Source: Acanthosepion pharaonis (taxonomy: Eukaryota > Mollusca > Cephalopoda > Sepiida > Sepiidae). From it: DNA of 64,000 nucleotides. The stretch is taken from positions 3,921,001 to 3,985,000 of the forward strand of contig CAHIKZ030001202.1 of the NCBI GenBank assembly GCA_903632075.3, read 5' to 3'. The notes beneath the pieces are model-generated. The model was given only the letters and a program-made list of their open reading frames with translations, ran no database searches and was not told where the DNA came from. The translations under genes and the position numbers were made by a program. Shown in pieces: positions 44,700 to 57,985 of the stretch (position 1 is the stretch's first letter; each line of letters starts with the position of its first letter).

Positions 44700-46289
44700 C
44701 TTATAAATATCCATCTTTACGACAAGGAGATCTGATTTTATTATTTTATCGTTATTGTTATTTGTTCAACTACTTCTATTGCAACTACCACTACTACTAC
44801 TACGAATGAAAATAATTGTTATTATAATAATCAGAGGAAGAAAACATTTCCAATGAAGTAAACATTTCAGATGAAAATGAAATTCTTAGTCATGTTACAA
44901 ATATAAAAGCAAAGCAATTCATAATAGTTCAGGGGATTCAGAGTGAATTTTTAAAAGTTTACTGAAAAGTTCGAGAAGGTGACTTTTATTTGGTAACGCT
45001 GATGTTTGATTGTCTTCAAAAATGTGTATTATATATATCTGATAAATTTTAGTTATAACCATATCAACTTGTTGAAATTTGCGATTGCAGTATTTAGAAT
45101 GGAACTAAAACGATCACGCACCATCTTTTATTCGCTTTATGCATGTAACGTTGTGTAGATATTACATTTGGTTGTAAAGATTGATTTGAGGTAAAGCAGT
45201 GAACTATTCCCTAACTTACTTGGTGGAAGATGTATTATTTCATTTTTTCAAATTTTCAAATCACTGAATTATTAAAAAGCGTTACGTTCATAGAATGGAT
45301 GACTGCACCAGGATCTGTTTTTATCAGCCTGTATAATATTCCCAATATGTCAACTGTAAGGCATGTAGTTGACAGCGAAAGGATCATAGAGAGAAGGAGC
45401 TGACAATCTACACTAAAGAACAGCTATGAGAACCGGACGACTGTATTATTCTCCACAAATGTCTCTTCTCAGATTGATGCCTGTAAATTCTGGTATATTG
45501 AATAAATCACTGCAAGCAAGGAAGAAGAGAAAACAGTATTAATATTATTTTTTAATCAAGAATGAAAACTGAAGAAGTACGAAGCATAACAAATACCCTG
45601 ATGTGCCAAAAGTCAAGAGTGATGATCACTTGCCTAACATAGAAATTATCTATCCCGGTTAAAAGCAACTACTCGATTCCAAAACTTCCTGACGGATATT
45701 TTGTAATATATATCTGTGAGTAGCTGCTTAATTTCAGAGCCATGATCCAGCGAACGAGCAAACATCTTCAACTTATTGCTCCCATTCCGGGAGGGGAGGT
45801 TGTAACTATAACATCCACCAAAAATCCCCCGTAAATAAATTCTGGTTTCGATAGCAAAGTGATTTATCCTTTGGAATAATTCATAGATGTCGGCATACTT
45901 GAATACTTTGGATCTTTAAGTCTATGAGTCCGTCCCCGGGAAATAGGCACTTTAACATAGTTGTTACCAATCAATGACTTTTAACTAGGCCAGAATAGTC
46001 AATGCTGCTACGTGAACACCAGCCATACAATTCTTGAATCACTAGCCTATACGGTACCTACGTCAGAAGTGGGATCTATGACCTCATAGTTTCTGCTTCA
46101 GCCGAAAAGTACTGAAATTGAGATTCATCTAACTAAATTATATGTTGCCAATTAGAAACATTGAGGCAGCAGGTGAATCCGTTTTCCGCTGTTTCACTGT
46201 TAAAAAGTCTCCGGTCTGACAAGCTGGATATGTGACTACTATATTCTGCACTGAATGTGGATAGAATTTAAGCCAGTTTAAACATCGTA
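44700..46289. other. noncoding, nothing assigned
   Basis: No recognised features. The last part may include unrecognisable LINE sequence upstream of the RT fragment. Confidence 0.4.
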
Positions 46290-47475
46290 GGTCCGTCTTT
46301 CAGACAAACAATATGGCTTTCGCTTCTCTAGGTCAACAGCTATTGTACTAACGATTATTCTTGAAAGCTTTAGATAAGGCAGTTGAAGTACGGGCCGTTT
46401 CTTTGAACACCTTGAATGGTTTGTGCATACCGTCCTTCTTCATAAGTTGAAAGGCTCTGGTATTATCAAAAGAATTTTTGAACTGATTTACTTTTTCTTA
46501 TCAAATCGCGAAAGGAAAGTTGTCCTAAATATTTTTTGTATTAATGCTGGTTTCCCACAGGGATCTATCCTTGGACCTACATTGTTCCTACTTTTCCTCA
46601 ATGGCATCAGTTCTCGGCTTGATATCTATGCTGATGACACAAATATTTATTCCTGACTCGTTGTTAAGTTTGATCAGTTCGATAAGATCGAATTGGCAAC
46701 TTATATAAAAAAAATGACATACCGTCTGTTGATAACTCGGGCAAGGAATGGCTTGTCATAAACGAAACCTCTATCAATCACCTGAAAGAACTCCTCCTGC
46801 CTCCCATCAGCACAGTTGCACGCTGCGCTTTCTCAGGCTAACATTCTCAGCTGACATGAAGTTTAAAGATTGAATCCATTACTGGGTTTTCTGCTAAGAA
46901 GGTTGGTTCTAGAAAAAAATTTTTCTGAATCTATCTTACACATTTATAAGTCTACCATTCGTCCATGTTTTGAATATTGCTGCCACATATGGCCCGATGC
47001 TCTGTTTTTCTTGGTACACTCTAAAGAAGAATCAGGAATAGTATTGGTCATGACCTGGCATCTCGGGTTCAGTCACTTTTCCCACTGCAGTAAAATAGCT
47101 TTTCTCTGTCTTTTCTATAAATATTTCCATAGTAATTGTTTCAATGAACTCTTCGCTATTTTCGCTTTATGAATTTAAGCATAGTACTAGACAGGCAGCA
47201 ATTTATCATCAATTCACAGTTGAATTGGCTACATGTAACCGTAAGTTCTATTCTAACAGTTTCTTCTCGCTTGTAGAATTCTCTTTCGTCTCCATGATTC
47301 CCCCCCACCAAAAAAATTAAATGCAATGTCATTCGTTATCGACTGTCTTTATTCTTCTTTTATTGTTCTCACTCATTAATAATCATTCTCTTTTTTCTTA
47401 TTCTTTTACACTCAGTAACCCTTTGTGTCTTAGTGGCTTTACTACCTTACATGGGTTGATATGATTAAGACAAAA
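46290..47475 (+). mobile_element. Jockey-like LINE with RT core (copy 9)
   Basis: The longest copy of the family. RT motifs in order are QYGFRFSRSTA near 46305, NAGFPQGSILGPTLF near 46540-46590, and the catalytic box IYADDTNIYS near 46625-46655. Then come ILHIYKSTIRPCFEYCCHIW near 46935-46990 and FYKYFHSNCFNELFAI near 47105-47165. The last part ends at the common 3' terminus CTTAGTGGCTTTACTACC. Several frameshifts and stops break it. The RT would copy LINE RNA at a nicked target in the nucleus. Confidence 0.85.
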
Positions 47476-48074
47476 TTCCGCTTGCCTGTTACTCCAGACA
47501 TTTCAAGCCCATGTCATGGTTGTTACACACACTGCCTAAGTGGCCGGTGATATCTTCCATCGTGTGTTTCTGCTACGCACATGACTCTGTGGGTCGAGGT
47601 TAAATGCCCAGAAATACAATGCCTCATCTACGTGGTTCATCCTATCATGTTCTGTTCAAACACAGATAATTCACTTCACCCAGCCGTGTTTTACGTCAAT
47701 GACGTCAATGAATATTTCCACCTCCAAACATTACATTTACCTACTTTTACTGCTGATTTATGACATGTTAGCTTATGTGAAAGGCTAACCACAGTATTCA
47801 GCATGATAGTGATTGAAGGAAAATCTGATTTAAAATAACATCAAAATTGCCCAGAGTTAGAATGGTACGCTTTAGAAGCAAAATGTCGAGGGTAGACAAT
47901 AAGATAATGAGATTGAAAAAATAGAAGCGAAATACACTTATCGTTCAATATAAGATTTGAGTTAAAATAATTGTAGAAACCTTTTAACTATGAGCATCTA
48001 GATTGAAACTCGATTATTTCTTGTAGTCTTTTTCCTGTGTATTTGATTTCATTTTTATACACATATTAGAAGGC

Positions 48075-48300
48075 AGGGTGGAGTAATGGATTGTGACTCG
48101 AATTGAGAAATCGGAGAGCCGTGTTCGATTTCCAGTCGAGTTTATCCATTTAAATTCCATTGAGTATATTCATTACGTGCTAATACCTTTAGAGAAGGTA
48201 TGAATCTATCACTTCTCCCCTACCTATGAGTAAATTGTAAAACAGACTAGGTCCTATAGCTCTGGGTGGCAACAAGTCTAGGAAATGGAAATACCAGCCT
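48075..48300 (+). mobile_element. SINE family B copy with different tail
   Basis: The head GGCAGGGTGGAGTAATGGAT .. GAGAGCCGTGTTCGATTTCC and the first half of the body match family B. After GGGTGGCAAC the tail departs from the 37-kb copy, so it is a subfamily or a truncation. Confidence 0.75.
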
Positions 48301-49180
48301 GGAGACGGTTGGCTCCGTCAGGCTTTCTAGCCCAAAACACACAACTTCTACTGCGAATGCAGTACATATGACGCCACTATGTCTCTAATGAGTTACGGGA
48401 CACGTGACCGTGACACATATTATGGGTTTTCCTACAGTCAACGCTGGAATGTGGTAATTCTTTCAGTGCGGTTGACACAGTAGCATTGATAAGCAACTCT
48501 TTATTTAAATCAATAGGATATTAAAAAATATGTTATCACAAAGTACAGAAATATCAAATAAGGAATAATTAAGCAAAGAATGAATGAGAATTGTCTGTGA
48601 TTTCTTTAAATAATTGACTTAACTTCATAACAATAAAAACATCAATTTTTAAGAAGAATCCAATTTCCAGTTCGCCATGCGTTCGCGAGAAATATAAATA
48701 AATTACAAGGCCAAATATTTCAAAGAGTTGAAATTTGGCTCGAGAAGGAAATATTTACGCATGGCCAGTTGTATATTGCATGCTCAAGAGTAAGAAACCC
48801 TAAGAAAGTATTCTTCGCTGTTAAGAAGAAAAATGTCTTAAAATATTGTTCACCTCTAAAAAGCCCTCTAAAAAGAAATTAAATTTTTTTAAAAATTATT
48901 AAGCCGCGAGGTAGGAATTTTGCCAAATTATTTTTTCCAAACAAATCAGATTATTCAAATTCCATCGATTGCTTTGCGAAATTGAATAAAACATAAAGTT
49001 TGTAAATCTCGACAAAAATATTAGGGATAACTTCAGCAATAATAAATATTATGATGATTTCAACACACGTCAGGGGTGTTACAAATATTTCTAGTAATTC
49101 AAAACTCTTAGAAAGAAAAAAATCCTCAACTTGTAAATGCAATTTTAATTGCTTCTTCATCAACGACAAAAAGAAACACC
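48301..49180. other. noncoding AT-rich DNA
   Basis: No recognised gene or repeat. Confidence 0.45.
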
Positions 49181-49620
49181 ATACAGATTAGCTATTGAGG
49201 GCACCTCGAGGCGGAGTAATGGTTAGAAAGCATGTCTCGCTACAACAATTACGACTGAGTAGTGAGTTCGATTCTCACTGGGTGCCTTGTGCCACATCTG
49301 AGCTACGCCTGGAAAATCACTTTTGGACACCTCGAGGCGGTGTAATGGTTAGCAAGCTTGTCTCGCTAGAACAATTATGACTGAGTAGTGAGTTCGATGC
49401 TCACTGGGTACCCCATACTTTCGGCCTTGTGCCACATCTAAGCTACGCTTGGAAAACAACTATTCTTTGGGGCGCCTCGGCGTGGTGTAATGGTTAACAA
49501 GCTGGTCTTGCTAAAACTGTTACAACTGAATAGTGAGTTCGATCCTCACTGGGTGCCCCATACTTTCGGCCATGTGCCACATCTAAGCCTCTCTTAGAAA
49601 ATCAATACAGATTAGCTATT
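49181..49620 (+). mobile_element. trimeric SINE family A with single target duplication
   Basis: Three head-to-tail family A units start at 49199, 49325 and 49469. Each has a CACCTCGAGGCGG-type start (CGCCTCGGCGTGG in the third), B box GAGTTCGATCC/TCC/GCTCC, CACTGGGTGCC/ACCCC and a CTACGCTTGGAAAA-like tail. ATACAGATTAGCTATT occurs exactly at 49181-49196 and at 49605-49620, outside the array only. The three units therefore entered as one insertion. The tRNA-like head is closest to Gln/Glu tRNAs (GGTGTAATGGTTAGCA). Confidence 0.85.
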
Positions 49621-51954
49621 AAAGAAGTATCCAGGATACTTAAAGGAGAACATAGTTTAAACAAACACGTTAAATTACATATGGTAGAACTAGATGAAAG
49701 TGATAAAGGTCGTATATACTTGAGTATAGTGCACCATTTTATGGTAATTTTTAAGCAAAAATTAAGGTGTCGCACGATACACAGTTATTTTTTTTTTGAA
49801 GGGTTTAAAAATCATGTATTTTAGGTGACAGGTTGAACCAGACAAATTTCTGGAGGGGTTAAAATTCATGCCTATATTGTCACGGTAGCTTTTTGCCGAT
49901 AGGCTTATATTCTCACGGTACATTTGGCTAACCATAACAGTAGAGGTAAACTCCCCTATCCTGCTTCACATAGACTAAATTATTTCTTTATGTTGCTGCA
50001 CGAACATCAGAAAGACATTTACTATTTGTGTTGCATAAAATCTACAAATATCTTATATAAATGAAAAAATTAACATTTTTTTCCTTTCTCCATTTTGCGT
50101 TCATCCACGTTCGCCACTTGTTTACATCGCTGTGGTAATCCTTTACCCTTTAATCTGATACACATATCTATACCGTATAAAGTTTCAATTGACTTCCTTA
50201 TCTTTCTGCCTCTGTTTATTTATATTTATATTTATTTATTATATTCTGCATATTTACTGGTATTCGTTTATCTTTTAATTCTGTTACATATTCTTAAAAT
50301 ATTTGGATAAGATGTATTGCAATATACATAATTGATGATTGCCCAGTATGAAATGCCAAATTAATTTTAATTCTTGTAGCGACAAAAAAAGAGAAACTTG
50401 GGTGCCATAGGAGGCAGGCCCAGGGTAAAATAGATACCGTAGTCGAGCAGGAATGAAAACAAAAGAACTGTATCTAAATATTCGTATCAGATATTTTACA
50501 GCATTTTTCTTCTCTTTCATTTCTCTTTTTTCTCTTTATAATAATTTTAAAATTTATATATTTGGACATTTAACACACACAGGAGGAATAGTACTATCTT
50601 TGAATCAGTATTTGTTAAACTTGTCTTCTATGCTTGTTTTCCCACATTTTTATCAATATAAATCTAAGTTTATTTTATAACATGCATTAATTAACACAAA
50701 AACTACTTTTTGGCCAGTTACTTTAAGATTTACACATAACACCTCCACTAAGTCGGTATACGTAAGGTTGAAAATGAATTTTTAAAAATGAAAAACCTGT
50801 CTTAAAGTTTTCATTTTAGTTTTAATTGAAAGCAAAAGGATTTATTATTTCTATTAAGCAAAATAATCTGTGGTGTATTTCAAACAGAAATTATTTTGAT
50901 CTGAATCGATTTTTTTCCATTAAAATCGATCAAAACGACCATTTTTGACATATTTTAAACAAAAGTTAATTGTCGGTTTTAAAAATCTTGCAAAAATAAA
51001 ATATATATTTCTGAAACGTTCTTTGACAAAAATTAGAAAATTTAAAGTGGAATTAATTCGATTTGCAACAAATATTACTTAATTAGAGCATAAAATGTTG
51101 TATACAAACATTTCTTAACCCTTGGACTTTTTTTCTGACGTGTTAATCGATTTATTTACATCCGATTGACAACCGAAATTTTCTATATTTAAGTATTTTG
51201 GAGCAGACGATAAAGTTTGAGGGGTTTTTTCACCTTAAGTGGGTACTATCCTTAAAACACGTGACATTTTAATGCTAGATTTATCGGTTAGCACATCCAT
51301 ACTTCAGAAATTCTGCACATAATCACACATACAAAAGCAAATCAAACTTTTTTTAAAAATATACCGGGTCATCAGATTGTAATAAACTTTAAAATATAGG
51401 ACTAGTAAATATAGTTTTACTTGTTGACACTATGTCCTCAGAATTATCTCACTGATAATTAATTTTAAATATTTAAAAATTTTACAAATTATAAAATTAA
51501 AAATTGTAAAAAAATGTAAACAAATATTATAAAAAATTCACTGTCTCTTACATATGTTATTCATAAAAGCAATTAAAAATTCTCTAATTAAATAATATCT
51601 TAGTTTTATTTCGTTTTCCTATTTATCGATTCAGAGCAGATTTTCGGTAAGTCTGGTCCGATTTTGCCAAGAAAATTCGCCGATTTAAATTCTTCAAAGA
51701 ATTCTGCTTTTAAATAATATTGTCACTAAAAGTTATAACGTTGAATTTCAAAAGTTTTCATAAAATTAATTAAGAGGCGGAAACACCTTTAAAAATATTT
51801 TTACGAACTATATATTTTTTAAAAGACCCAGCCATAATACGAAAACAGGACCAGTTTGTCTTCAAACATTGATGGTAGTGACATTCAAGTTGTAATTTGA
51901 CAAGATAGAGATGACCACAAGCTGAAACTACTTAGGAAAAAGAACATATAAAAG

Positions 51955-51955
<1 letters not shown>
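49621..51955. other. noncoding, nothing assigned
   Basis: AT-rich. The short frames around 50095-50680 lack family features. Confidence 0.45.
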
Positions 51956-52017
<62 letters not shown>

Positions 52018-52093
52018 CATTCTGTTTGTATCTATCTCATTTTGTTCTTATCTATCTATCTATTTCATTCTGTTCTTATTTATTTATCTGTCT

Positions 52094-52133
<40 letters not shown>

Positions 52134-52138
52134 ACACA
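51956..52138. repeat. (TATC)n array, then (CA)n
   Basis: About 15 TATC units (51956-52017), further degenerate units, then CA runs at 52097-52138. Confidence 0.95.
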
Positions 52139-52264
52139 TATTGTGGAAACATTATACAATGTGGTACACACATAAACACACACATATATATACATATGCT
52201 AATAATAAATATATATTTTTCGTGCTAGAGGGGATGGTTATGAATTTTGTATTATTGATGTTAT

Positions 52265-52690
52265 AAGTGCTATCACAAAACCTAGACACCACCGATAGCA
52301 CTTCTAACATCATCAACTCAAAATTCATAATTTTACCCCCTAATAGTCTTTCTACAAAATTTGAAAACAAATTGGTTATCCCTAATACTGGGGTCTTTAC
52401 CACGATGTCCAAAATAATCAGAGATATAATTAGGAAGAAAAATAAATCCAACAACATTTCACATCACTGTATTTCTCACAAAAATTACATGCAATGTCAA
52501 AAAACTTACATCGGCGAGACATCGTGGAATCTAAACTCTCGTATCTATATCGCACGAACATAAAATATATCTACGTTTGGACAACTCTTTAAACTCGCTC
52601 GGAATAGAGAAGAATAAAACTGGCCATAGTTCTGATTTTACAAATGCCACGCTAATTAAAAAAGAACCTGATTGTTTACATCGAATGAAC
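52265..52690 (+). pseudogene. Penelope-like element, GIY-YIG endonuclease region
   Basis: The frame LVIPNTGVFTTMSKIIRD .. HHCISHKNYMQCQKTYIGET matches the linker and start of the GIY-YIG domain of Penelope-like RTs. The usual YxIxC/CxxxYIGET pattern keeps YIGET, and the first GIY half is weak. After a shift near 52561 the text continues with NKTGHSSDFTNATLIKKEPD, the H-S/F-x-F part of the same domain. No RT core is present upstream. The endonuclease would nick DNA for insertion. Confidence 0.65.
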
Positions 52691-53216
52691 TTTCAATAAG
52701 TCATGATAAATAATTTACCCAATACTAAAGATACGTCCAAAAAGTAATATTACATCACCAAACTGTATCGAATCCATTCTAAAAGATTCTAACTTTTGTT
52801 TATATAAAAAAAATCGGTGTTTACCTAGAATGTCCCCAAATCATCATGCGGATCATCAGCAAAAATTGTCTTTTAGACAAACACAAACACTTACGAATAT
52901 AAATTATTATCTGAATGCTACAAAAAGAAACTAGAATTATGATACACTTCCATATAAAAAGCGATATTTACATTTATTCAGATATTCTTGGAATCCGTTT
53001 ATTTCCCCGAGTTTTTCCTTGAATTCGTAACACCATAGATTATTCTAACATTGTATAAAATGTCAGATGCATGTAAAACCTGGTTAACAAACTAAAAGCA
53101 AACAACGCAACAATAAAAATAACAAATTGTTTCGCGTTTTTCTCCATGTCTCATTCACTGATAGGTCTTTAATAAATGTGAAATATGTTAGACGTTTCCT
53201 AATTGAACTTTATCCT

Positions 53217-53219
<3 letters not shown>

Positions 53220-53306
<87 letters not shown>
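53220..53306. repeat. (TA)n then (GA)n array
   Basis: About 50 bases of TA then about 36 of GA. Confidence 0.95.
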
Positions 53307-53310
<4 letters not shown>

Positions 53311-53344
53311 TTAAACGTTTTAGCAAATCCCCCTTGTTGGGTCC

Positions 53345-53770
53345 AAGTCTATGTCCGATTTATTTAAAATTACCTTGGCTTGGTCCAAATCATAGAGTTT
53401 CTTCAACTTACTTTTCAGCCAAATTGCATATTGTTTTCGGGACTCTCCCTGTTTTTCTTTTCTTCGTTAACGACCGGTTGTCTTATCTAACTAAAATTCT
53501 TTAATTTACAAATAGTGAAGTGTGAATCTAAATATATTGAACGAACTTGTCTAAGGTTAGGAACACGGCTAGGTCAACACGTACCTACATTTATCAGATT
53601 AAATCAATATAATCGCACTCGTGTTTCGCAATCAGCACATGAATCTGCGATTGGACAACACCTATTAGAGAATCAGCTGTGTGCGTCGCAATTTTCTCCT
53701 TACTCAATCTGTTTTGCATATGGCGCGGTCCAAACAGCTTTTGCAAGGGTTGGAAGCTGTTTGTATTAAA
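53345..53770 (+). pseudogene. second GIY-YIG endonuclease tail, different lineage
   Basis: After a degenerate PWLG-type linker (53375 onward) the frame reads CESKYIERTCLRLGTRLGQH, then SAIGQHLLENQLCA. This follows the pattern CxxxYIGRTxxRLxxRIxQHVP .. SAIGQHLLEN known from RT-associated GIY-YIG domains. Glycine of YIG is replaced by glutamate in this copy. It differs from the domain at 52.3 kb in the RT..QHVP signature, so two lineages lie within 1 kb of each other. Confidence 0.6.
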
Positions 53771-54108
53771 TTACAACAACCTTTCCTTTTGTAAGCAGAA
53801 GATGAACTTTCTTCAGTCACTCCGGTTACTTAGAGGATCGTAGCTATCTATATTTTCCTATTTTACACTCATGTTGGAGTACTTATATCTGTTCTTAAAT
53901 TTACATATATTTTAATTTCTATTTTAGACGTGCTATAAATATTTCTCTATATTTCAAAAATTCTCACACCAATTTAGATAAAATAGTTTTGCCAAAGTTG
54001 GTCCCTGTTGCTGTACTTATTTCTGATATGCTTCCATGAATTTCCATTGACTGATCTTTTTTCATTGTTACATAAATGCTAATCTTTATCGTAAACCTTT
54101 CGAACCCA

Positions 54109-54111
<3 letters not shown>

Positions 54112-54163
<52 letters not shown>
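54112..54163. repeat. (TA)n array
   Basis: About 50 bases of TA. Confidence 0.95.
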
Positions 54164-54166
<3 letters not shown>

Positions 54167-54480
54167 CGTCATCCAAATTTAACCACCATACAATACAGGG
54201 CGTCACAAAAATGCAACAAAAATGAGGTGGGGTTTGTGACATCATTATAGAAGGAAACTCCTACAATTTTTAAAACCTCAAAACAACATTCATAATAAAT
54301 AAAAAGTTAAACTGCAACTCCAAAAATGTTATTTATGTAATCAAATGCACAAAAATGTAGCAAAATTATGGAAAATAAAGCATAATATTTTTTTAAAATC
54401 TCCATTACAACCAAAAACGTTTGCGGTTTCTCTCTTCTTTTTAATACACTTTTCTCTCGTTGGAACTACTATAACCTCTT

Positions 54481-54484
<4 letters not shown>

Positions 54485-54520
<36 letters not shown>

Positions 54521-54545
54521 TTCCTAAAGATATATATATATATAT
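54485..54545. repeat. (TA)n arrays
   Basis: Two TA runs separated by TTCTTCCTAAAGA. Confidence 0.9.
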
Positions 54546-54672
54546 TCTTTCTAAAAATATACATGTATGGGTATTTATATATTTTGCATATGTACATATA
54601 TTTTCCACTAATATTATCTATCTATCTATAATTATTTTTTATAAAAAAAATTATAACATAAGTATGTTATAA

Positions 54673-54727
54673 ATCACTACAAAAATAGCCATTTTGTTTC
54701 AACACATTCTGTGTCTTATCAAGTGAT
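54673..54727 (-). ncRNA. hammerhead-like relic with long stem III
   Basis: On the minus strand stem I ATCAC/GTGAT is perfect, stem II is ACAC/GTGT, GAAA is intact, and an about 7-8-bp stem III (ACAAAA..TTTTTGT) ends in GTA. The core reads TTGATAA instead of CTGANGA (two changes). The homologous piece at 61525-61579 has the same fold and the same G8 change. Confidence 0.4.
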
Positions 54728-55262
54728 GATGTTGAAAATAAAATAAATGGTTTTAAAAGTTTCAGATTAATTAACGATCCGACACTAGGGGAAAACAATG
54801 TTACAAAAGCTAGAATAACCAATCAAAAACCAAGTATAGAAAGATTCAAAAGCTTGACAACGAAATCATGTTATAATAGCTATTCAGATCTTTAAAATAC
54901 GTGTAATATTAAAAATAATTTATACTAACCAATAATTATAAAATTATATGATAAAATTTAATATTAAAATTAAAAACTGGCAATTTTAAAATCCAAATTT
55001 AATCACTATTAAGTTTAAAAACTACAAAATTATTGAGAAAAGAAAAAATATATGTTTATTCAATTCATTTCTTCATTGAAATTACGTTCGACAAGACGCT
55101 ACAATATATCCGGTCATTTGACAATACATGTATATATATTTTTTTCTTTTCCCTTTCTTTTCTTTTTTTTTTAAAAAAGTGAATGAATGTGGTCTTAAAC
55201 TCACGCGCAAAACATGACCGAGTAATTGTTGTTTATTGGAATTCATTCCGTATATACCAATT

Positions 55263-55263
55263 A

Positions 55264-55344
<81 letters not shown>
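55263..55344. repeat. (TA)n array
   Basis: About 80 bases, with one break near 55272. Confidence 0.95.
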
Positions 55345-55348
<4 letters not shown>

Positions 55349-55402
55349 TCTTCTTTTAATATACACACTTTTCTTTCGTTGGAACTACTATAACTTCTTC
55401 CT

Positions 55403-55444
55403 TATATATATATATATCTCTCTCTCTCTCTCTCTCTCTCTATA

Positions 55445-55526
<82 letters not shown>
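55403..55526. repeat. (TA)n(TC)n(TA)n(GATA)n compound array
   Basis: Four blocks in succession, the last with about 12 GATA units. Confidence 0.95.
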
Positions 55527-55527
<1 letters not shown>

Positions 55528-55714
55528 TAATCCATTAATACTTTAGAAATTACTATCTTTACGTTTCGGATATAAAACTGAGCATATATTGCTTCCGAGA
55601 AAATCTGAACGAATGAATGTTCCTTAAATGCAAATAAAAAAAAGAAAACAAAGGTACCCTGCTTAACACCCAAGCTCTCCGTAGTCACTCGGTATAAGCA
55701 TGCCGGAGCAGACA

Positions 55715-55800
55715 GTGGCTTTTCCAGTCAAGTGTGCCGGAGGGTACGTTCTCTTGATTCAATTTTGACGAGTGTGTGCTGGCCGGTAAACAAAATAATC
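55715..55800 (+). mobile_element. SINE family C copy 4
   Basis: GTGCCGGAGGGTACGTTCTC and GTGTGCTGGCCGGTAAACAA match the body of the 25-kb copies. Confidence 0.5.
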
Positions 55801-57829
55801 CTTTCTGTACTAGACGAGTGAGCGAGTGATTAATATGTTAACGTTCCTACCATGGACCGGTTTCGAATCTCAACATGCTCGATGTGTCAAGAAGGTTATT
55901 TGCTGATAACAGCTGTGCATTACAGATTATCCCTACCGCTATGATGCTAAGGCATGGTGATCTTGAAAACCAAATGCTCAATAATGTGCCTCAAGTATCA
56001 TGTATCTGATGGAAAATTTCTGTGGGAAATTTTCGCGACGACGCTAATCCGCCCAAAAGACTTCTAATTCGCGTTAATGTTAATGTCTCTCCTTCAGGAT
56101 CAAAGCATCCATCCTGGGTTTAATAGGTTTTTAGCCTTTGATAGGGAAAATGTGCAAGCCTAGAAAAAGAAGTAAGGTGGTATTGCTTTCTTCAAGGCTC
56201 TGAGTTACAATCTTTGCCATGGGTACTATTAAAGAAGCGAAGTGGGTGCAGAGTTATATTTTCTGAGAATTGAAGATTTAGCTTCCTTCCTGTCTGGACA
56301 AGAACATGCTAGATTATACAGCAATAGACATTTTCAATTAGTTCACCATCAATGTTCGCATTTCGCACTGTAGTACTCAACTGTTTTGCTCAATACACCC
56401 TTTTCATCATGTGTCAGAATGTGATTCCGTTCCAATCAAAGATTGTCCGACACAAAAGGTCCATTCTAATTAATATGTCTCTACTGTTTTTTCATTTTTT
56501 TCCATATTAGTACATATACATTTAGATGGATTATTTTTATAGATGAGTTGTACAGATTCAATCGCAATAGAAAATGTTAATAGATTTTAAAACTTCAATA
56601 CATGTACAGCAATTTGCTTTAATTCATGACTAATTATTAAATAAATAGACCGAAGCATACTTCAATAAACAATGTTTAACAATATACCAGGGTATTGGAA
56701 TTCAATAAACAAAAGGTTCCATAAGAGGTCAAGGTGAATTCATATTGGATATAAGATTCAACATGCAATCTTTTCTTTACACATATGATGGGCTCCGCAT
56801 TCTGTAAAAACAAGAAAAAGTAAAACAAAAAAAACAAAAAAAAAACACCTGTGAAATCCTGAAATTGCACCCTGATCAAGAACGCCTGCCATAGCATTTT
56901 TGCAAGTTTATATTTTCCGCCCTGTTTATGTTGTCCATAAACGATATCAAATATCTTGCTATGTATTTTGCTAAACTCTTTAGAACTAAAAACATTAATT
57001 CAATATCAAGCAATTCTTGAAGAAAGACCGCATGTTCTTATAATATTCTTTTCTCATAAAATGTTTGAGTAGAAATGTTTGTAATTAAGTCATTAATACG
57101 TGCCGTTCCCAAATTTAGAAAAACGTGATTTAATACTGGATTTTATTTTTGTTTATTAACCGATGAAGCATTTTTTGAAACCTATAATTAATTTCGGAGT
57201 TTTATTTTAATTTTTATTATTCACATCTTTCTTTTTTAGAAACCTATAATTAATATAGGTTTATTTTTATTTTTATAGTACCGAATTTTTTTTAAACCTA
57301 CAGTTAATACCGTTTTTGATTGTTTGCTGTTTTTTATAATGAATACCGATTTTGCTTTGGGTTAATATACTTGCCATGATATTGTATTGTCAAGTATTAT
57401 AAATTTCAATGTCTCTGTGATATGTAAGCAGAAGAATATAGGACGCTGTTGTAATAGATTTTGTCCCATTCGTTATTATTACTTTTTAAGTTAATAGTAA
57501 TTGATTTAGATTTCACGAGACTTAAGAAATTGGCTGGGATCTCGCATCCATTGTGCAGTAATCATTTGGAATCATGCTAAATGTATCCTTAATTTAATTC
57601 AAGTCTTTACAAATGAAGCGATACCATATATGAGGTCGACCGTAGTCGGGATAATCGAGTAAATGCAAATTCCTCGACCCTTTCGTTTGCAAAATAGTAT
57701 GTGCTTCAGATGTATCCTTTTCGTAGTCTGGTTGCCAACCATGGCTACAAACCTTAAACTGCCCTAGTATTTCCAATAGTTGGAGCTTTGAATTCAGAGT
57801 TGTCTTTCTAGACCAGTTGCTACCCAAGA
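55801..57829. other. noncoding, with a small tandem repeat
   Basis: 57177-57330 contains three diverged units around AAACCTATAATTAAT .. TTTTATTTT. Otherwise nothing assigned. Confidence 0.45.
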
Positions 57830-57985
57830 CCACAGAACCCGGTGTGTACTGCTATTTACCCGTAGCTGGAGGTATAGAGATGGATTCATGCCTTTCCAAG
57901 TGTATTAGCACGTAATTGAAAATAATGAACTCGAGTGGATTTCCTCAATCCTAGTCGCGATCCATTACTCCCCCGTGCCTCCATA
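57830..57985 (-). mobile_element. SINE family B copy
   Basis: The reverse complement gives GGCACGGGGGAGTAATGGAT, a B-box region, CTTGGAAAGGCATGAATCC and AGCTACGGGTAAATAGCAG. A degenerate full head is present and the 3' tail is missing. Confidence 0.7.
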
